A stretch of DNA of 64,000 nt from the NCBI GenBank assembly GCA_951812925.1, contig OX638368.1, forward strand, positions 5,828,001-5,892,000, given 5' to 3'. This DNA comes from Calliopum simillimum. Taxonomy: Eukaryota; Arthropoda; Insecta; Diptera; Lauxaniidae. Of this stretch, positions 36,001 to 45,823 are shown piece by piece; position 1 is the first letter of the stretch, and each line of letters begins with the position of its first letter. The position numbers were made by a program, and so were the translations under genes. The notes under the pieces are model-generated. The model searched no databases. It saw nothing but the letters and a program-made list of their open reading frames with translations, and was not told the origin of the DNA.

Positions 36001-36493
36001 ATTTTATATTTAAAAAAATTTATTTCTAAGGAGGTATTTTATAAAAACTGGTTAGCGCCGATAAATGGCAAAAAATCACTTTTTTTTAAATAACTTCTAA
36101 ATAATTATTTTTTTTTTACAAAAGATTAAAATTATTTGTAGAGCATGTGGTTCTCCTTGAAAAAGACCCTTGGACTTTTTATCGTACGACTCACCGTTCA
36201 AAAGTTATCGCAATTTGAAGGTATCCACAATTGTATATACGCGTCAAAAAAAACACGGCTAATATCTTTTGTGATTAAGTAGACAAACCTTCAGATGATC
36301 TTAGATAATCGCCAAACCCGGAGTTAAGATCCTCATCATTTTGTTCAGTGCAGGCAACTTTGTTTTCGTCAGTTTTATTTTCAGATTTTTCTTGTTTACT
36401 ATTGTTGTTATTATGGTGTTTATGATTATGACTGGATTTTGATTTTCCGTATCCTGTTGATGTATTGCCAAACGCAGATTTTTTTCCTTTCAT
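33028..36493 (-). CDS. Unrecognised small membrane protein
   Basis: Not recognised. Exon 1 (36493-36289) starts MKGKKSAFGNTSTGYGKSKS, then a His/Asn/Lys-rich stretch and FGDYLRSSE. Exon 2 begins at 33614 after a TTGCAG acceptor with AIEMMKLFVFANSIML. Exon 3 (33450-33028) begins TNFTMVGPFMQGMLLMGIIY, a membrane segment, followed by a polar tail ending KVELKMI. Taking the GTACTT donor after 33568 gives a frame-consistent 224-residue model. Without it exon 2 reads on (VLTMAWPNIKETYF) into a stop near 33490. That continuation is protein-like, so the true exon-2 end is uncertain and a broken splice site is possible. The 2.7-kb first intron carries two inverted-repeat elements. Likely one or two membrane helices with a cytosolic low-complexity N-terminus. 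Confidence 0.55.
33881..34980. repeat. 1.1-kb inverted repeat in intron
   Basis: Left arm TGTAAAAGTCCATTGAAGTC, GTTATTCAGGCTCAAAGGTC and GCGAGATATTTGCAAAAAAC-type sequence is matched in reverse through about 34980. The centre is near 34400, where TAAAAAGCAACAGCATCAAT occurs in both arms. It is non-coding and transcribed as part of the preceding minus-strand gene if the intron assignment is right. Confidence 0.65.
34981..35878. other. Intronic AT-rich sequence
   Basis: Between the two inverted-repeat elements. A local duplication of TTTCTTAAGTTAAAAATTGA occurs near 35100-35160. No exon recognised. Confidence 0.4.
35879..36259. mobile_element. 381-bp hairpin element, TA duplication
   Basis: Starts GCCGTGTTTTTTTTGACGCG and ends with its complement, flanked by TA at 35877-35878 and 36260-36261. 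The arms share ACAATTGTGGATACCTTCAA. Located 29 bp from the donor of the unrecognised membrane gene's exon 1. The inner arms (GACTCACCGTTCAAAAG type) resemble those at 62011-62363. Confidence 0.7.
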
Positions 36494-36841
36494 TGCAAAA
36501 TTTTGAAAGTTGATTCTTTTATTTTAGTAGCCTGTCTATAGACTACAGGACTTCATTTAAGTCGAACACCTAAGAAGCAACTGACAACTATTTTATTTGG
36601 AACACGCATAGTGCTGCAAAGCAAAATTTAAAGCACTTCTAGGGTTTCGAAATAATTGATTTATGGCGTAAAATCAAAAAGAGAAAATAATGTTAAGTAT
36701 TGCTTTGGGCGACCGCATAGCAAAGCTACACTACTTACTGAGCAGAGCATTAAAATATGAAAAAGTCCAAAAAATGTGACTAATGAACGTCAACGCATTA
36801 TAACTATAAAAGTGCTTAAAGCAAATCTTTTATATATTTAG
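36494..36841. other. 5' flank of the small membrane-protein gene
   Basis: Presumed promoter side of the minus-strand gene. No recognisable element apart from the MITE that begins at 36842. Confidence 0.35.
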
Positions 36842-36946
36842 GGCCAATTTCACAATGTTCAGTTAAAATTTAACTTCCAGATAAATAAAAATTTTGTGCC
36901 AGTTAAAGTTCCTGTTAAGGCTTAACTGAACATTGTGAAATTGGCC
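36842..36946. mobile_element. 105-bp hairpin MITE
   Basis: GGCCAATTTCACAATGTTCA and its complement form a near-perfect hairpin with a loop of about 45 nt. The flanks share TTTA-like sequence, which may be the duplication but is not certain. Confidence 0.65.
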
Positions 36947-37659
36947 TTTAATGGTGTTTTATTTGACCCCTCCACCACTTCTGCAGGTTTGGTATATCGC
37001 TATCACGATTTGATGTCATCATGACGTTATAATAAAAAAAAATAAAAATCGAGTTTTTTTCGATTAAAATTACAGAAACGATCTAATCTACAGATATTGA
37101 GGTCTGATTTCATCTTGAATATAAATCTGATTAAGAGCTGTATTTACGGGAATGCTACAAAAATATGTACATAGATATGCTAGAAACAGAAAGGGTGAGC
37201 TCGGACAAGTCTTTTTTCAGTATTAAAATTTAAGTTTGAAACGTAGCACAATGGGAGGGTTTGTATGGAACGGCGGTCATATATAGTAATAATAGAGCTA
37301 GGCTATTGAAATTTGATACAGATGTTTTTTACATTAAAATAATAAAAATCTGTGAATATGAACAAAAGCCGCCGACGGACACGCCTACCTCCCATACAAA
37401 GTTGGATCGTGGTCCGAATTTTTTTTCAAAATGGGTATCAATTTTCAATAACTTGACCCCGCTAATTTCAAAAATGTTAAAAATTTTGCGCTATCTTTTA
37501 TAGTTTTGAAGTTATGAGGAATAAACGAAAATCTACTTTGTAAAAACTAGATTTTGTTTGTTTGTGTATTCGTCCCTTATTAACTCGGAAACTAAGTAAC
37601 CGATTTTAAAGAAGTTTTTATATTATGCTAGTACATAAAAAGGCTAAGCTATATATTAA

Positions 37660-38108
37660 AAAAGTGGGCGGTGCCACGCCCCCAAAAAAATTGACTAATC
37701 ATATCACCGAAACTCTTTGACGCAGATAAATGAGATTTGGTAAATGTGTAAAAATCATCAGGACAAATAATGTTCACCGGACAAATGGGCGGTACCACGT
37801 CTTCAAAAAAAAAAATTCATCATATTTCTGAAAATATTTGACGAAGATAGATATTATTTGGTACATATGAAAAGACCATCAGAACAAATAATCCGCACTA
37901 GAAAAATGGGCAGTGCCGCGCCTACCAAAAAAAAAATTAACTTATCAATATCTCCGAAAATCTTTAATGCAGATTGATGATGTTTGGCAAATATGTTAAA
38001 GATATTATGACAAATAATGTCCACTAAAAAAGTAGGCGTTGTCACGCCCTTTAAACATTTTATTTATTATTTTCATAAAAACTATCAGAAAAAATAGTCC
38101 GCACTAGA
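37660..38108. repeat. About 120-bp tandem repeat, 3.7 degenerate copies
   Basis: Units start with (A)AAAAGTGGGCGGTGCCACGC-type sequence, then TCTCCGAAA..TTTGACG(C/A)AGAT, TTTGGTAAATATG and CAGGACAAATAATGTTCAC. Copies begin near 37660, 37781, 37901 and 38025. The GGGCGGTGCCACGCCC motif resembles that of the rolling-circle-like element, but the unit is different. Confidence 0.6.
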
Positions 38109-38149
38109 AACTTTTTCATTGCAATTCTTTTGGCTTAAATTGGCGATCA

Positions 38150-38330
38150 AATCAAGCTTGGGGACAGATTTGAACCAGGAGAACCTCCAGTGTGGTAGTG
38201 ATAGATGCGTGCGTTAGCCATCAGCACCACAAGCAACATCAATCTGAAGTTGACTGAAAATCAATTTGTTATTGAATGACCTTTTACCAAATTATCAAAT
38301 GACAAAGTTTACAAAAAAAAATTCGTTTAA
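38150..38330 (-). repeat. tRNA-related SINE-like repeat (copy 1)
   Basis: On the minus strand the sequence has an A-box-like TGGCTAACGCACGC, then about 40 nt later a B-box-like TGGTTCAAATCTG, the spacing of a tRNA-derived Pol III promoter. A diverged copy is at about 38600-38760. Most of 37000-37659 and 38331-39029 is otherwise AT-rich sequence without genes. Confidence 0.4.
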
Positions 38331-38599
38331 GCATACTCACCCACATATTTAAAAAAAATTACGTTAATCCAGAAATGCATTTTTTTTAATTTTGTTGTTT
38401 TGAACAGATAATGATTTACATTAGGCAAAATGCACAGGTAAAAAAAACATAGTCATAGAAATTCTTCGGTTTTGGCTTTTTTTAATTTCATTTTCTACTG
38501 TACCATATTAAAAATTAGCTATTTTTTTAAAAAAAAAAAACAATTATGCATTAAAAAAAAAAAAACATTATTGTTTTTACTATTTGTAAAAATTTGACT

Positions 38600-38760
38600 G
38601 GGAAACCTTTCGTGTGGATTGCAATGCATTGTTTGATAGATGCGTACGTTAGCCATCAGCACCACAACCAATATTATAACGATGTTGACTGAAAGTCAAT
38701 TTGATTTTATATGACCTACCAAATTATCCAACAACAAACAAAGGTTGCCAAAAAAAAAAA
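38600..38760 (-). repeat. tRNA-related SINE-like repeat (copy 2)
   Basis: Repeats GATAGATGCGTACGTTAGCC and ATCAGCACCACAACCAATAT from copy 1 and the following TGACTGAAAGTCAATTTG block. Its B-box equivalent is degenerate. Confidence 0.4.
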
Positions 38761-39029
38761 ATTTAGTTTATAATTGAAGTATTGAGTCCGAATTTTTGTA
38801 CGATTTCTGATAGAAATTATCATTTATTACTAAATTCAATATGCTCTTGGCTTATTTTAAGGAAGGGTGAGTCCCAAGGGGGATTAAAAGGAGGAAATAT
38901 ACCCCTTACATATCACCCTTCTCTTAATATTTTTTTTTTTGGAATTTAAGAAGACTGTAAGCTTAAAATTGATAAATCTATTGTAAAACGCTGCAGAATG
39001 TAAAGAAATAAAAATATTTTTTTTTTCTC

Positions 39030-39535
39030 AAAAACTGCTACAGGAAAAAACTCATAGAAAAAAAAGTTCTCAAAAAAAGCAGTAGGGACTTTGCATTTCG
39101 ATTAAGCATACTTGGACACATATTATATTGGAAAATAATGAAAATCAGAAAATGTGTTTTTTTTTTTTTAATGTCAAAGTTTGTAAAATTTATCGATTTT
39201 GGCTTTTTAAGCTTAAATTTTCGAAAGATCACCATAATTCACCTATCATACATAAAAACTCAAACAATTGTTTTTTTTAAAAGCTAAATGCTTGTACTTT
39301 TTGACAAAATGCTATCTCGATATATTTCGATGCAAACGAATTAAAAATAGCGTTGCAAAAAAGTCAACTTATTTTGTCCCGTCAAAAACCACAATATGAA
39401 AAAGTTCATAAAAAAAGTTCTCAAAAAAAGCAGTAGGGACTTTGCATTTCAATTAAGCATACTTGGCCACATATTATATTGAAAAATAATGAAAATCAGA
39501 AAATGTGTTTTTTTTTTTTTTTTAATATCAAAGTT
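39030..39535. repeat. Direct repeat, two ~120-bp copies
   Basis: AGCAGTAGGGACTTTGCATT, TTAAGCATACTTGG and AATGAAAATCAGAAAATGTG occur in the same order near 39080-39170 and near 39435-39510. They are ~95% alike by eye, suggesting a local duplication of about 350 bp. No gene in 39536-40533. Confidence 0.6.
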
Positions 39536-40533
39536 TGCAATTTTTCCATTTTTACCATTTTTTTTTTTAAATATTTGAAAGATCACTATAATTCACATAC
39601 AATCGGCAAAGAAAAAAAAATATATTTTTAACAAAGAAGAAACAATATAATTTCTAACGATATGCTACATTAGTGGATCGGGCTTAAAACAAATTAACTA
39701 GAGCGTTTATCCAGCAGTTCTTAATTTTAAAAGTTCTGTAGAGCATTTTTTCTGTTTAAAGTCCAACTTTGGGCTCACTGCGTTGCTAAACCAAAACAAA
39801 ATTTTAAACTTTTATAGTTTTTTTTTCCGTCCCTAAGTATTATCTGACGATTCGCGTAAAAATTTTTTTAATCCATAGCACTTTAAAATTTTACCTATTT
39901 ATGGCCACAATCTCCCATTGTGCGTAGGTGTCACTATATTGATAATTGCAGCGCCTATAAGATCTATATTTAGATTAGCGGGCATAAATTTATCTAAACC
40001 TACATTGACGATTAAATCATTTCTTTTTCTAAAAAAAAAAACTTTCACCTGACCTCCTAATGACTTCAAGAGGCTTGTTTTTGAACATTCTTTCCATTTT
40101 TAGGCCCCTATTCTGGCAACATCGCCAGATTGGCTTCTATTAGAAAATTCGTCAGTTTCTTTTTCAGTTTTTTTTTTTGGTCGCCAGGTTCGGTGATAAA
40201 AGGTGGAGCATACACTTGGACATTTCCGAATCATACTTTTGAAAGAAATTTTATTTTGCCACAGCCCATTTGAAAACAAAAAGGTCATATTATCGTTCCT
40301 TAATGTTAATCCTATCTCCATACCGAATTTAATGAAAATCGATGAATCGGTTAAGCTGTGAGAGCATATTTTTCATTTAAGGGCGGGGCATCGCCCACTT
40401 GCAACATAAAAACTATTTTGTTCTGTGCAGGTAAGCTACACCTACCTATTTAATGGTATAGGTTTTACTTAAATCGGTTCATTAAATCGGCTGGAAAAGG
40501 GAGTCAAAGTTTTCTGCTTGCGTTTTAATATTA

Positions 40534-42115
40534 TAGTACCTGGAGACCGATCCCTGCTCGGTCAACAATCTGATTTTATTATTTTAGTCGATGTTTTATC
40601 TATAGCTATTTTGTTATGAAACTTGTACCTTTTCACCTCTAATGGTCATGCTTTCAAAATGATAGATAAACCGATGAAAACAATAATAAGAAAAAACTCG
40701 GAAAAAAACGAATGGTATAGAAAAATATCAAAATTTTTTTTTTGCTTAAATAGAATGCCCTAAAATAAATTAATGGGATATGCCACAAGCCCAAAATATT
40801 TCGTCTTTTGTATAGGGGCTGAAATGTCTTATCTTCAAAGGATCATAACTCGGAAAATAAGAGTCCTATTGTAAAAATCCGAAAGGATATTTTGATAAGG
40901 AAGATTGTTGCTATTCGATGCTATTAATAAAAAAGAATTTTACCTTTTCTTGTAGCTATGCTATACAGCGTTTTCTTCAAATTCAAGCAAGGATATTTCA
41001 AAATCCTGCAGGTGTAATGAAAGTTCTGCAATGGAGACGGATTCAGCGTCAAAAAGTACATAAGGCTGCATATAAGAATTAAAAAGTTAATTCCATTTTT
41101 TTTTGTGCCTGAGTTATTTACCAAAATTTTTATTTTGATAAAAAGTGGGCGTGGCAAGTATTGAACAAAGCCTATTTTTCGTTATGCTTTAGATACTCAT
41201 GATACAGATCCGCATACCAAATTTCATCAAAATATGTTGTACCATTTGTGAGAAATAGCTTTTAATTTGTTTTACTAAATTATCGTTAAAATTGTTGCAG
41301 TCGTTTTCGAGTAATATTGAATTAAAATTTTTAATGGTTAAAAAGGGGGCGTAGCACTTCTTCGATACCGCCCACTTTTCGATTATTAAAATGCATTGAT
41401 AAGCAGTACCTACATACCAAATTTCATTAAAATATCTTGTAACATTTGCGAGATAAAGCATTTTACGTATTTTGCTTGTATGGGAGGTTCCACGCGCAAC
41501 TGCGATATTTCGCTCACTTTCAGATCAGAGATGCCCTATAGCAATTAGGCTCCTCACAGTTAATTTCAGAATGTTTGCTTTATTAGTTTTCTTTTTATAC
41601 CGTTTTATATTTTTATGGGCGGTGCCACGCCCTTCAACGAGTTTTCCTAATATAACGGCGTATCACGTAATAATTCCTGTTTGCAGAGGTAACATCTCCT
41701 AAATTTTCATTAAAATTGTTGGAGTCGTTTTCGAGTAGTATTGAATTAAATTTTTCAAGGGTCAAAAAGTAAGCGTGGCACTTTTTTGATCCCGCCCACT
41801 TTTTGCCTGTTACAAGGTATTATCAAGCCGTACCCGCTTACCAAATTTTATCCAAATAACTTGAATGGTTTGCGAGTTATGACTAAATCAATTTTAAAAT
41901 TTAGGGCAGCGCCACGCCCCCTGGTAAGCATTTACAAAGTTCAAACCTAGCTCATTCTTTATTGTATGCTAATATCTAACACTGTTCTTAGTTTCATTAA
42001 AATCGCTGCATCCGTTCTCGAGAAAAATTTTGGCACATATATATTTATACATATATATATATATTTATAAACATACAATTTTAGCTCGTATAAGAAGAGA
42101 AGATAGATTAAATTC
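40534..42115 (-). mobile_element. Helitron/Helentron-like element, full copy, inverted
   Basis: Runs from TAGTACCTGGAGACCGATCC (3' hairpin end, reversed) to AGCTCGTATAAGAAGAGAAG (5' end, reversed). It contains both internal blocks with GGGCGGTGCCACGCCC and GTCGTTTTCGAGTA motifs. It is about 1.58 kb and lacks the extra hairpin of copy 2. No coding content. Confidence 0.6.
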
Positions 42116-42147
42116 TTTATTGAGACTTTTTTTAAAAAACGATTATA

Positions 42148-42828
42148 CAGTAGGCATGCGCTTATTATACGATTTTCTGATTTTCGTTCATGCCGCCCCC
42201 TGGAATCCTTCTAATGGTCATAAAAACAAATACTATGAAGTTTCACGGCGATCGGATAACGATAACCCGGCCCGCAAGAGAGGTCAAGGTCAAGTTGAGG
42301 TTTCAGGCAATAAATAATGAAAATTTTTTTTAAACTTAATTAAATTAGTCAAAGCATAACTTTATCTTAAAGCAAATTGAAATACCTTTCCAACAAGCTA
42401 TAACTGTTTAAAATCGGGTAATAAACACGAATTCTATGAATTTTTCTTTTACGGCATTAGCAAAATTGCCGCAAAATACCATATGTAGCAGAATAGCATT
42501 TTGCGGCAATTTTTCTAATGTCGATGAAAGAAAAATTCATAGAATTCGTATTTATTACCCGATTTTAAACAATTATAGCTTGTTGGAAAGGTATTTCAAT
42601 TTGCTATAAGATAAAGTTATGCTTCGACTAATTTAAATAAGTTTAAACAAAATTTTCATTATTTTTTGCCTGAAACCTCAACTTGACCTTGACCTCTCTT
42701 GCGGGCCGGGTTATCGTTATCCGATCGCTGTGAAACTTCATAGTATTTGTTTTTATGACCATTAGAAGGATTTCAGGGGGCGGCATGAACGAAAATCAGA
42801 AAATCGTAAAATAAGCGCATGCCTATTG
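42148..42828. mobile_element. 681-bp long-inverted-repeat element, TA duplication
   Basis: Ends CA(G/A)TAGGCATGCGCTTATT are inverted, flanked by TA at 42146-42147 and 42829-42830. The arms cover most of the length, for example CGTTCATGCCGCCCCCTG and GACCTTGACCTCTCTTGCGG with their complements. It inserted 32 bp beyond the terminus of the preceding element. Confidence 0.75.
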
Positions 42829-43477
42829 TACAGATTATTTATAAAATTCAATATTATTAATAAAATACATAGAATGCCTATTGGATTGCAGGGTTAATTA
42901 CAAACTTACACTTAACTAATGTTAATTGGGCACATTTAAATAGAGAAAAGGATTTGATATAAGCTGCATCACGAAATCGCAACTTGGCATCACTATTGAA
43001 AAAGAAACTAAAAATAGTTTCGGTTGGCTATGTCATTTAAAATTTCCGTTTCGTTTTGTTACAAGAAACGAAACCAAAATTCGTTTCGATACGCAATAGG
43101 GGCCTTAGGTTGTCTTAATTTGGTATCGCTGGCAATTGATATTACGATGACAGTGGCTTTTGTGTTAATTGTCTTTCTCCGGAGTTTTTTGTATGTGATG
43201 AATCCTTGTCAAAATCGCAAACTTGGGTTCATTACACCTGTATACCACCACCAAATTATTTGTAGTAATAGAATAGAAATAGAAATAGTCTCACCATATC
43301 GTGTGATGCGCGTTGGCGTGGTGATATTGAGCTCATTCGTTATAGTCTCCTTCGAATTGCTCGGGAGATAAAGAGAACGGTATTGTTCAGTTTTCTCGAA
43401 CATTTTTTTAATTTCTTACTTAGCATTTACACTTCTAAGTATAAGAACAGTGTTCTTTCGTTGAAGATTCCAGTTTG
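42829..43477. other. Intergenic, no gene seen
   Basis: An ORF at 43024-43371 has no recognisable motif or codon pattern, and I do not call it. GTTTCGTTTTGTTACAAGAA followed by ACGAAAC is a small palindrome near 43047. Confidence 0.3.
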
Positions 43478-44406
43478 TTAATGTAGTCAATTTCACCACT
43501 AATTCAGTCGTACGGCAGGGGTGTTTACTATCACCATCACTCTTCCTTATCGTTCTTGATGATACCCTAGATAAAGCTCTTAATAAGGCCAAAAGGGGTA
43601 TCCAATGGAACTTTACCGAACATCTGGAAGATCTCGACTACGCTGACGACATCTGCCTCTTATCGTCCAAACATTCAGATATGCAAGGCAAAATTGAAGA
43701 TCTTGTCTTGGAATCACAAAAGGCCGGCCTAAAAATCAACGTATCCAAGACTAAAAGCATGAAGCTAAACGCAAGCAATGACATCACGTTTAGAGCTGGC
43801 AGTGATGACATTGGAAACGTCGATAGCTTCACGTATTTAGGCAGCATTATCTCCATGGATGGTGGAGCTTAAGAGGATATCAACTCAAGAATAGCAAAAG
43901 CAAAAGGCGCTTTTGCTCAACTGAACAAAATATGGTCTTCATCCGTTATATCCACCAAAACGAGAGTGGGCATTTTTGATTCGAATGTGAAATCGGTTTT
44001 GTTATATGGGTGCGAAACGTGGCTTGTTACTGAACAACTAACGAACAAGCTGCAAGTATTCGTCAACAAATGCTTAAGGCGAATACTGAAGGTTTGGTGG
44101 CCTCGCACTATATCAAATGCCGAGCTACATCAAAAATGCTATCAGAGGGCTATAGCAATCGAGGTCAAGCTGCGCAAATGGAGATGGATTGGTCACACTC
44201 TCCGGAAACCACACAGCGAAGTTTGTCGCCAGGCTCTTGAGTGGAATAAACAAGGTAGTAGAGCACGTGGTAGACCCAAAACCAACTGGAAGAGGTCGCT
44301 GGAAATGGAAATCCAAGAATCGGGAGAGTCGTGGCAAGAGATTAAAGTCATCGCAAGGGATCGTGACAAATGGAGAGATTTCATATTGGCTCTATGCTCC
44401 TCCTAG
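43478..44406 (+). mobile_element. 5'-truncated non-LTR retrotransposon (RTE-like reverse transcriptase remnant)
   Basis: One frame encodes the C-terminal half of a reverse transcriptase. It has the RQGCLLSPSLFLIVLDD motif, the catalytic YADDI box (DLDYADDICLLSS), KTKSMKLN and FTYLGSIIS. The thumb/C-terminal region follows, with LLYGCETWL, RWIGHTLRK and RARGRPKTNW. A TAA at about 43870 interrupts the frame inside an otherwise continuous protein. The endonuclease and fingers are missing, so it is dead on arrival. The 3' side has TCCTCCTAGGAGTTAAAGGA; a similar CCCCTAGGAGTTACAGGA lies at 57361. Confidence 0.8.
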
Positions 44407-45823
44407 GAGTTAAAGGAGAATACATACAATTTCGGAGAATCAGACAAAACGAAAATTCTATTTCATTCAAAAATAAAATTGTCTTATTTCAATATTTTAA
44501 AGGAAATTTAATTATTGATTTTAACATGCGACTCTTTTTATTTAACTCATTTTATGTTTAAATTTCTTTGAATATAGTACATTTATATACGCATTCACAT
44601 TGTAATTGCTTTTATATTTATATTTAAAAATAAAATTTATAATAAAAATAATACGGACGCAAGTATATTATATATACATATTTATGCAAAAAGATCTAAG
44701 ACATACATAAACAGAATATCATACACTATTAATACAAAATATGGAAATATTTAAAACACAAAAAAATACATGTAGCCCATTAGGCTAGCTACCATTAAAC
44801 CAATAAATGTAATATCATCTATAAAACGATTTTTAATATCATAGTTTGATGAGCACGTTCTTTTATGTGGGACATAAGTAGCACATATAGTGGTCCAGGG
44901 GTAGCTAGCTTAATGTTTTTGTAATTTTAGCCCAAAAAATTATAAGAATCCCTAAGACAAATATTTGGAAAGATTAAAATCTTTATGTGTTTTGTTATAG
45001 TTTAAACACAAACCTTTGGTCACAACCATTTTAAAATTAAAATAAAATAATTAAAATAATTTGATGTGCACACAAATAATAATATTCCATAAGTATTTTG
45101 TGTTTCTTTTGACGGATATAAAAAATTCTTGCAAGAAAATATGGGAAACCATTATTATATATACGTATGTACGTATACCACGATTTGTTGCGTTTTATCA
45201 CTGCTCCTCAAAGCTAAATGTATGCTCGTTAATTTTAAATATTTGTAATTAAATATTTAGCACAGGCGCGAACAAGCTTTAAGCTTGAAAATTAGAGATA
45301 AAACGAGATGAATCGAATAACGTAGAGTTTAAAAAAACAAAAATACCCTATTGTATTATATTATACAATATAGTATATAATATACGCGTTAAAAGGAATT
45401 TAATTTTTTATTTTGGGCTAACATTGGTGATAAAATGCTCAGAATTCGTTATTTTTTTTCAGATATGTTTTATATTTAGTTTCTATTCTTTAAAAATCTA
45501 TGTTATTACGAATAAATGAATGCAATACAAATGCAATTGAATAATAATATGACATACTATAATTGTACGTATGTATATAGAAATATTTCGGGGACTTTTA
45601 TGTATAACGTGGTAAGAAATCGATTTTCAATACGTTATGCGTAGTAGTCGCCGATTGCTATGGCCGTTCAAAGAAAGACATAGGCGCAGTGAAATTGTGC
45701 GTATTTAATGCAAAAAGCAATTGTTTGTGCTATTTCATTGCATCCAGAAAAATTAGCCTTTCTTTGCTTTTTTCTTAATTTAAACGGCCATTTTTAGTTA
45801 CACACATATATTTTACTTCTAAC
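44407..45823 (-). other. Probable 3' UTR/flank of RhoGAP92B
   Basis: AT-rich, repeat-poor sequence downstream of the RhoGAP92B stop codon. Several TTTATT motifs (AATAAA on the minus strand) could be polyadenylation signals. I see no other gene. Confidence 0.4.

Noticed and set aside
43024..43371. 115-codon plus-strand ORF
   Set aside because: No recognisable motif, splice context or neighbours to support it.
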